From Agapanthus africanus (taxonomy: Eukaryota > Streptophyta > Magnoliopsida > Asparagales > Amaryllidaceae): a DNA stretch of 64,000 bases. The position numbers and the translations under genes are program-made. Each line of letters starts with the position of its first letter. Positions within the stretch are counted from its first letter, which is position 1. The stretch is from NCBI GenBank assembly GCA_030015575.1, contig JASDDO010000026.1, positions 72,875,433 through 72,939,432 on the forward strand, given 5' to 3'. Shown here one piece after another: positions 57,021-64,000 of the stretch. The notes under the pieces were generated by a model. The model saw only the letters and a program-made list of their open reading frames with translations, ran no database searches and was not told where the DNA came from.

Positions 57021-57151
57021 TAGAAAAGCCTCAAAAACACTCCATTTCAAAATCATTTGATTCTACAACGATATCAAGTTCATTACGCAATAGGTTTTCA
57101 GAAAAACCTGTCGTAGCCCTCCGTCATTTCAGATAAGTTGTATATAGTATT

Positions 57152-57368
57152 CGTGCTGCATTTGTTGGCTTTCGTCAAGGTGCAGTGTGCGGTAGCTATA
57201 TGCTGCTTATCTGTCAGCATATGATGCGATTGGATTAGGGTAGTCGTGCGGCTTTGTTGGCTTTCGTCAAGGGTCGTGCGGGTGGGTTTAATTCGATCAA
57301 GAAATGTACGGGTTGAACTTGACTAGCGGGCTATGGTTTGTTGGCTTTCGTCAAGGTCATAGCACGTT
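57152..57368 (+). repeat. Three stem-loops with an identical 20-base core
   Basis: TTTGTTGGCTTTCGTCAAGG occurs without change at 57161-57180, 57253-57272 and 57337-57356. Each is flanked by arms that can pair in RNA: CGTGCTGCA with TGCAGTGTG, GTCGTGCGGC with GTCGTGCGGG (using G-U pairs), and GCGGGCTATGG with TCATAGCACGT. The arms differ among the three. Confidence 0.7.
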
Positions 57369-57830
57369 AGGGGCAAAACATTATCGGGAATTTCAAGTGT
57401 TGAAATTTGCAATGAGATTGCATACCTTCTATGAGATAGTTGGATCCCGATACCCGCTGCGAGTAAGTGTTACTCCTGGGAGAGTTTTATACATTACAAT
57501 TAGCCGATCAAGTAGGTGTCTAGAAAGATGTCAACGAGGTTACGCCTCTGGGAAAACGAGGTTTACATTAATTAGGTTCGTGCGAAAGCACGGGGGACCT
57601 CCCTCAAAGTACCGACACTGGCCTGGCTGAAAGATTGGCGAACTTGTAGTGTGTAATTAATCCCGGCTAGTCTTTCCTTTTAGGGTTTGAAGGAAGATTT
57701 GATAAAAAGCAGTGGGAGCCATCCTGATTAGATAAAATAAAAACCAATCTTTTCTTGCAAGAGCACACGCTGAGTGTTTTCTTCTCTCTCTCTCCAGGTA
57801 GCGACCATATCACGCCTTAATCAAGATAAT

Positions 57831-58429
57831 AATACGGATATTTGACCGAACCCGCTTGTTATACTGAGCTGGGGAACGTTGGTCCCGCTCCTATAATTGT
57901 TATAAGACAGAGCAGGAAATTGGGGATTACCAGAATTCCCGTGCCACCCAAACGAAGAGAGTGCATGCTGATGCATCATCTTCAGGTGTGTTCATTACAA
58001 AGAACTGTTTCTCTGTATCCTCTACGTCCTGGGTATGTGATACCAGATCAGGATCCCTGATATATAATCTGTTACATAGGGCTACAGAAAGGTAGAGAAC
58101 TGAGAACGGGTGATAAGTTTCATGAGGCAGAAAACGGGGCAAGAGTTGCAGCCAAGTCTGTTGGTCACTGTCACCCTGTATTCCAAATACATTGATTCTG
58201 AACGAATGTTATTAGATACCGAACCTGATATACAAAATCATATCAGTCTCTTTATCAGTAAAGAAATGATAAAATTTTGTATTGTTGGATAATGTTTTGA
58301 ACATTTCCTATATCAAAAGTTGATCGATTCAGGCACGATATCTAAAAGCATTAATGTTCTAAATCAAACTACAGTTCTTAGTATACGGAACACACACAAG
58401 AGGAAGAGTTCAGAAATGAACGGATTCTT
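57831..58429 (+). other. Element C, decayed region before integrase
   Basis: No domain recognised with confidence. By position this should derive from the end of gag or from the protease. Confidence 0.4.
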
Positions 58430-59100
58430 CTTGAGGTATTGTAGACTAGGTCATATCAATGCGACCTGACTAGCTGAAGTTACATGTAGATGCATATTTA
58501 AATCAGTTTGAATTTACATCTTATGAAACTTGCCAGTCATGTCACAAAGATAAGATGACCATAGCTCCGTTTACTGGAAACAGAGAAAGAGTTAGTGAAC
58601 TCTTGGGATGATACATGTTGATGTATGTAGGTCCCCTGTCTACACATGCCAAGACCGGTTCTTTTACTTCATTACATTCTCTGATAATCTCTTAAGATTC
58701 AGACATACGTTCCTGTTGAAACATAAGTCCGAACCTTTTGAGATATTCACAGAATATAAGTTAGAAGTAGAAAACCAGAATACGGGTATAAGTATTATGT
58801 CCTTTGATGTGATCAGGGAGGAGAATACTTGAGCACGGAATTCTTGGACTTTTCTAAAGGAGAATTAGATTCTCTCTCAGCATTACTCCTCCGTATACAC
58901 CATTGCACGATGGTATATCGGGGCGGAGCAATAACACCCTATGTGATAAGGTGTGCTCTATGATGAGTACTACTGAGTTACCTATTTCCTTTTGGGAGTT
59001 ATGCGCTTGAGAAGCTGCATACCTATTGAATAGGGTTCGAATCAAATCAGTTGCCTACCACTTCATATGAGATATGGTATGGGAAGAGCCCATGTCTTAA
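58430..59100 (+). pseudogene. Element C integrase remnant
   Basis: Plus strand. The GAG-pre-integrase region shows RLGHIN, ETCQSCHKDKMTIAPFTGN; the core shows HVDVCRSP and FFYFITFSDNLLRFRHTFLLKHKSEPFEIF, which match copia integrases. Fossil, heavily decayed. Confidence 0.75.
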
Positions 59101-59349
59101 ATTAGTTAAGATTTGGGGTTGTCCGGGCTACGTCTAAAGGCAAAATCCGGACAAGCTCGAGGCAAGGTCTGTTATGTACGACTGGAAATGTTCCAGCTAT
59201 ACAAACTGCAGCTGATGATTTGATAGAACCAAAGGATTCAATAGTTACCAACGAACCTCAGCCTCTCCGCCGATCTAGTAGGGTTCCTCACCCACTTGAG
59301 AGATACTTCGGTTTCTCTATGACAGTGGGAGCGAGGATTGCATCATAAG

Positions 59350-60010
59350 ATGATGACCCAACTAGTTTCGAGCTGGCCATCAGGAGTGTGACTCTGTAAG
59401 AATGGCTGGATGCTTAGCGATCTGAGATGGAATCCTTATACACCAACAAAGTATGGACTTTGGTTGCTATATCTGAAGGGTTAAATCCCCATCAGGAGCA
59501 AGTATATCTTGAGAAGATTACTTGGTGTGCATGGAAAAGTTGAGACTTTCAAAGCTAGACTTGTTAAAGGTTAGCATCATTGACCAGGTGTGGATCAAGA
59601 TGAAACTTTTTCTAAGGATCTATGCTTAAGTCCATCCAGATCCTACTTACCACGGCTGCATACCATGACTACGATCTCTGGTGGTTGGGTGTCTTGACTG
59701 CTTTTCTAAATGATGATTTAGAAGAGTGCGTCTATAAGTACACAGCCAGAGGGCCTCGTAGACAGTGGGAGCAGCGGAAAGGTGTGCAAGATGCTTTATA
59801 GGATAAAGCAGGCATCGCGGAGTTCGAACATCTGTTTTGATGTGTTAGTCAAAGAGTTTGACATCATCAAAATGGTAGATGAACCTTGTATAGACAAAAA
59901 GGTAGTAGGGAGTATAGTGACGATCCTCGTAGAGTACGTGGATGACATGCTCTTGATAGGGAAGGAGTTTCCTATGCTACGTTCGGTCAATCTCCGCTTA
60001 TCACAATGAT
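59350..60010 (+). pseudogene. Element C reverse transcriptase remnant
   Basis: Plus strand. KMLYRIKQASRS and EPCIDKKVVGSIVTILVEYVDDMLLIG, the YVDD active-site box of copia RT (near 59935). Fossil. Confidence 0.8.
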
Positions 60011-60239
60011 TCTCCATATAGGATCAAAGTGATACCTACTAAATCCTAGGTTTTGGATCTATGAGATAGATCTAAATAGATGTTAGGATTCTCACTAGTT
60101 GTAGTGAGACAGTATCAACCGATCCTGGGGAGAATCACTGGAAGGGTTCCAGGGTGATAAAGACGACTGAGTGTCAGTCACAGGCATTGTCTTTACCCTC
60201 AGTAAAGGGACGGTATGTTGGAAGAGTTCCAAGCTAGAT

Positions 60240-60590
60240 ACCGTGACATACTAGACGATAAAGGCTGGATATATCGCTACTTACGATGCTACCAAAGAGG
60301 CAGTCTGGATGTATATTTGTTCATGAGATGAACTTAGTTCCTCCCATTGTGTGACAATGGAGTTGTGGCTTATGCCAAGGAACGCAGGTCCCATCAGTGA
60401 TCCAGACATATTCTAAGGCAGTATCACCTGATCATGGAGATAGTTGATCTCCAGGGAGATCGAGGTTAGGAGAGTAGACTCAGAGGACAACACAGCGGAT
60501 CCACTCACAAAGGCCTGTTCCCAGAGAGAGACTTTCATGGGATGGTTGAGTATGAGATACTGCAACCACTGCTACAGATGGCCCTAGTGC
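60240..60590 (+). pseudogene. Element C RNase H remnant
   Basis: Plus strand. It has VAYAKERRSHQ, a HIL-QYHLIMEIVDL-type block, and the end of the frame near the polypurine tract, as in other copia elements. Fossil. Confidence 0.65.
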
Positions 60591-60600
60591 AAGTGGGAGA
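60591..60600 (+). other. Element C polypurine tract
   Basis: AAGTGGGAGA, two bases before the 3' LTR. Confidence 0.8.
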
Positions 60601-60601
60601 T

Positions 60602-62807
60602 TGTTAGTTATATGTATGCCCTAGAGGCCATTACTGTACATAGGATGTATATTGTAGTGGATGCTGGGACATATATAGGGAGGACTTTCTTGCTCGACAT
60701 GATAGTATGCTATCTGGTTACCCTTTACCTTAACGTGTATGCTGATTGTCTCTCTGTTACATGTTGGTAAAGCCCTTAGGATCTGTACTTGACTACTTAG
60801 ACTATGATGCGGATCATACTAGTGGAGACATGGTAGTCCATAAGTACATCCTTCAAAGTCCCTAGTCGTGGGTATATCGAGACGGGGCATCGATAGACCA
60901 GAGTAGACTAGCGTATACCTTCTCGACCCATACAGATGGGCGATGGATGATCCCATATCCATTGGTGTTTGACATCAGAGATGATATACGGGTGCTCAGT
61001 AGAGACTGGGTACACTGGACGGACTCGCCGAGAACTCCCAGATGGTATTATACCTCACGTCAGATGGCAGTTCTCTGGTGACACTGGTACAGAGTAGTCT
61101 GTTGACCCGAGATCGTCATAGAGTCTTGTGTGGTTCCCACTGTGCTTTGATTTCCATCTTACCATGTCCAAGAGGGCGTGCAAAACGGTGGTTTTTGGGT
61201 ACAGTCCCGAGTCACATGGAGGCAATGAGCGATAGGAGGGGATTCGTCTCTCCCGGTATAGGGAGTTGATGTTGCGCTGTGTTCGATTGGCTATAACAGG
61301 AAATCCCTGGCCAGGGTTGCTGAGATTTACTGGTAAGTGTTACCAGTAGTTTCTCGAAATGTTATAGACCTCATATCAACACGACTTATCGAGCTATTGG
61401 GGTCTGACGTTTACCACCCCTAGGCGAGATATGCGACATATCAGACGATCAGACCGGACTGTACGGTAGTGTTACTGGTTGGATTCACTGGAGTGTGAGC
61501 GGGCTTGCTCGTCGATCTTCAGATCGCTCAATACCCGGGTGGCCGTTACGTTTGGCAGACCGCTTGCGGCTTGTGGGTTTTGATATGATCATCATCTGCT
61601 GTCGGCGTATTGACGAGTCTTTAGAGTCCTACACAGAGGTTTCCTGGCTCAAGCGAAACGAAATAGGAGCGCATATGAGATATGTGCGGGACCGAGAATA
61701 ATGCGTGTATGTGATACCGTATTCTATTCTCGTGATGTTTGTATCGAATGGTTGTATGCGATATAACCTAGGTATCGAATCAAGTATTGATTCGATAAGC
61801 CGATACATTGAATACTAGTCGGTTGTGTGCGACATGACCGGATCATTGAATCAAGTGTTGATTTAATGATTTAATGCATAATTATATATTTGATATATTA
61901 CTTTGCACTAACTAGTATTGGTTCACTTTAAACGGATTTTCTCACTTGGTTTGTGCACATTGTATATGTGATATACTTTTGTACACTTGATTGTATCATG
62001 TTTGATGATACATGTTTAACTATAGTTAAGTGTAATGAATTAATCCATGGTTAAACTAATGATTAGGGTTTTCTTTTTATTACTTATTTATTTATTTATT
62101 TATTTTGAATAGATAAGAAAATAATGGTTGCTAATTTTGGAGTTTAGTTGAAGCTTCATGAAGCTTTGACTTTGTAACCATTCTTGTCTTCATCTTTAAC
62201 CCTAACCATTAATCTAACCTTAGTTAATTCTCTACACTTGACCATGGTTCTAATATGATAAGTATTCATTTTCTTTTCCAATTATAATTAACTTATCATA
62301 TATTTCTTCTTCTTCTTCCTTCAACTAAAGAAGAAAACCTTGAGGGCATCAATGGTGATTGATGATAAAGAGTGAGAAATCCAATTCTAAATTGAACCCA
62401 CTTCCTATTTCTTCATCCTCTACCTCTTGCCAAGTAGTAGAGTGTGTTTCCTTCACAAGTTTTCATGACTTGGTGATGTTGGAGCTTGATCTAGCGATGC
62501 CTCGACGTAGATCATCTTCGGCATGGACATCGACGACCTAGCTTGCCCATTCTCCGACGAAGCCGACGCTAGAGCCCGGGAACTCACTTGGACAGCGAAG
62601 AGACTTCATTGCGGAGCTATGGAGGTGGAGAACCGGATCTACAAAGGTTGTATTTCCGTATCTCTTAGTTAAGTGTTAACTAGTTTATCTTTTCGCCTAG
62701 ACATCTAGCCAACGATCCGTACACTAGGGTTTCTCGGCACCATAATTTTTGAAATTGGCATGGTTGATGCCTTGTGAGACCTCTTGAGAGTGCCTAGGAA
62801 CCCTACA
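60602..62807 (+). repeat. Element C 3' LTR
   Basis: A 2206-bp LTR, TGTTAG ... CCTACA, with about 16 substitutions and two 1-bp indels against the 5' LTR by eye. Confidence 0.95.
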
Positions 62808-63621
62808 CAAAGCTGTTCCCAGTTGGAACAGCAGTGTTGATATCCACCGCAGGATCTAGTACGGTGAGCCCAGAGGGAGAGTTGCCCCCAACTTCTCTCA
62901 CTCGGCACAAGTGGCGATGTCGAGCATGCCTTGGAGTGGGAATTGCCTCAGTTTTGGAGGCGACTTCATCATTCCCCCTGCGTTCCTCAGGGGTTTCGGT
63001 TGGTGTCAGCCTGCTGAAGACCGACGTCCTTATTAGAGTTGGAGTGGGGTTGGCCAATCTTTCGAAGACCGACCATCTTGGAGGGGAAGCACTTTTATCG
63101 GTTTCACCTATAGCAGGAGTAGGGAGAGCTAGCCATTTTGGGGTAGCTCCCTCTGGTATCATAGGCTTCTTTACAGGCCCGCTTGAGCTCTTGCTCAGCC
63201 TGTTGAAGACTGAAGCTTCAGGGTTTGAAGGCTTGTTGATAGGAGCCGTCGTGGTTACCAGCAGATCGAAGACCGACTTTCTAGGAGCTTCTCCTTGTAG
63301 CATTGAGGCACCAAAGTTCACAGGCAGGAGCATGGTCCCGAAGAAGAGTCCGGTAGTGGCTTGTGTGGCCTGCCCTACCGACATTGAGAAAATGGAGACC
63401 ACGTTAGGCCTGTACGTCACTCCTCCAGTTGGGGTGGAGCGGGAGTTGCTGTTGTATGAGTTGCAGTGGGAAGCCATTGATTTTCTGTACAGGAGCAAGA
63501 CACCAAATTTTAGTACCTTGAATCCAGGGTCAACCATAGCGAACTGCGATTTCATTTGTGAAACCAACATATGAAATGTGGAGTGGAAAGAGAAAGAGGT
63601 CCCATCAGTTGTACCAGAATC
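62808..63621 (-). pseudogene. Element A gag, N-terminal extension
   Basis: The minus-strand open stretch 62813-63570 encodes a Pro/Ser/Thr-rich protein with repeated SVFxRL motifs (SVFDLL, SVFNRL, SVFERL, SVFSRL). It matches B at 36148-37116 and continues A's gag across copia element C. Starting at MLVSQMKSQFAMVDPGFKVL, it lies next to the primer site and LTR. Fossil; role unknown. Confidence 0.75.
63598..63616 (-). other. Element A primer-binding site, diverged
   Basis: On the minus strand TGGTACAACTGATGGGACC, five bases from the LTR, the same place and length as B's at 37144-37162. It differs in the middle while keeping TGG and GGGACC. Confidence 0.5.
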
Positions 63622-64000
63622 TGTTTACCGCCGAAAATTGGACTGAGACATTGAGACGTTTAGCCTGAATTTAGGGGCAGATGCTATTTGGACATATCTA
63701 TCCACCTCTCCGAAGATACCAAGTTAATTTATAGCACCGTATGTCAGAGGTTTGGATAAATGCGACCGTTGTAGCAGATTTTATCAGATTCCCCTTCACT
63801 TGTGAGGGGTTTTTGATTATGGGGACTCTCTTCCCGGCAAGCGCAAGCCACTACAGTTAATTATGTTATCGCATTGCGATAACCACTTTCTCCTGCTCCA
63901 GTAGCTCTCTTCGTGTCATGTGTTATTTTGTTTGTTTTGGTTGCCCGTGGATTATATACAGAGACTAGTTTGTGTCGTTGCCCGTAGGGAGAGCATTAGT
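63622..64000 (-). repeat. Element A 5' LTR, partial
   Basis: Begins TGTTTACCGCCG on the plus strand and runs past the window edge. Diverged from B's LTR start (37168 on), sharing AATTTATAGCACCGTATGTC-like and TGAGGGGTTTTTGATTATGG blocks and the motif CCCGTGGATTATATAC near 63943. Confidence 0.85.

Larger units (their letters stand above)
54665..57830 (+). other. Element C leader, noncoding
   Basis: About 3.2 kb with no recognisable gag, although a gag gene would normally start within the first kilobase. It holds a hairpin at 54864-54882 (GCAGAAGC-ATG-GCTTCTGC) between copies of GCGGCGGATC, a 96-bp duplication (56778-57020) and three stem-loops sharing a 20-base core (57152-57368). Confidence 0.6.
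52445..62807 (+). mobile_element. Element C: Ty1-copia element with 2.2-kb LTRs
   Basis: A 10,363-bp insertion between CAAAG repeats at 52440-52444 and 62808-62812. Both LTRs are 2206 bp and start TGTTAGTTATATGTATGCCC and end GGAACCCTACA. A tRNA-iMet primer site and a GTGGGAGA polypurine tract fix the plus orientation. Long LTRs and the ATGCCCTAGAGGC start recall the Angela/BARE group (from memory). Integrase, RT and RNase H remnants follow a 3-kb leader, but the coding part is heavily decayed (more than twenty breaks) while the LTRs differ at only about 16 positions by eye. It probably moved as a non-autonomous copy, within the last half million years. Confidence 0.93.

Noticed and set aside
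1-64000. Host protein-coding, tRNA or rRNA genes
   Set aside because: Every coding segment I could recognise belongs to a transposable element, and no tRNA cloverleaf or rRNA sequence was noticed; tRNA-like ends occur only at primer-binding sites.

Overview
This window is a block of nested transposable elements from a flowering-plant nuclear genome. I see no host gene, rRNA or tRNA gene in it. The plant origin follows from the element families: giant Tat/Ogre-type Ty3-gypsy elements with two RNase H domains and an antisense plant-mobile-domain (PMD) gene, a Ty1-copia element with long LTRs and a tRNA-iMet primer site, a gag-only element primed by tRNA-Asp, and an RTE-type LINE with a (TTG)n tail.

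Layout. The outermost element, A, is an old Tat/Ogre-like copy in minus orientation. Its 3' part lies at 1-4028. Its gag-pol part lies at 43755-52444 and 62808-63621, and its 5' LTR begins at 63622 and leaves the window; the 3' LTR is off the left edge. Element B, of the same family, sits inside A at 4029-43754, also in minus orientation, with both LTRs (4029-7562 and 37168-43754). Without its own nested insertions B is about 24.5 kb. Inside B are a solo LTR S1 (13240-15906, TSD TCTGC), the non-autonomous element D (16756-26088, TSD TTCCA) and an apparently whole RTE LINE (39781-42984, 17-bp TSD). D carries a copia-type solo LTR S2 (21180-23389). Copia element C (52445-62807, TSD CAAAG) lies in A's gag region.

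How the parts work together. In A and B the gag-pro-RT-RH-aRH-IN series runs on the minus strand. A separate gene on the plus strand, with intron-like gaps, encodes a PMD domain and a coiled-coil tail. In B this antisense gene has a recognisable promoter (a CACGTG dyad about 80 bp upstream of a TATA box, just inside the 3' LTR) and an AATAAA signal. Between the two opposed transcription units lie noncoding regions built of short dyad repeats. The most striking are ladders of about 31-bp hairpin units whose core stays constant while the complementary arms vary.

Relative ages, judged by eye from LTR divergence and nesting: A is oldest, then B (LTRs differ by a few per cent), then D (about 2.5 per cent) and C (about 0.7 per cent). 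The LINE, with a perfect TSD and one uninterrupted 1017-codon frame, looks very recent. All sequence identities were read by eye; no database search was possible.
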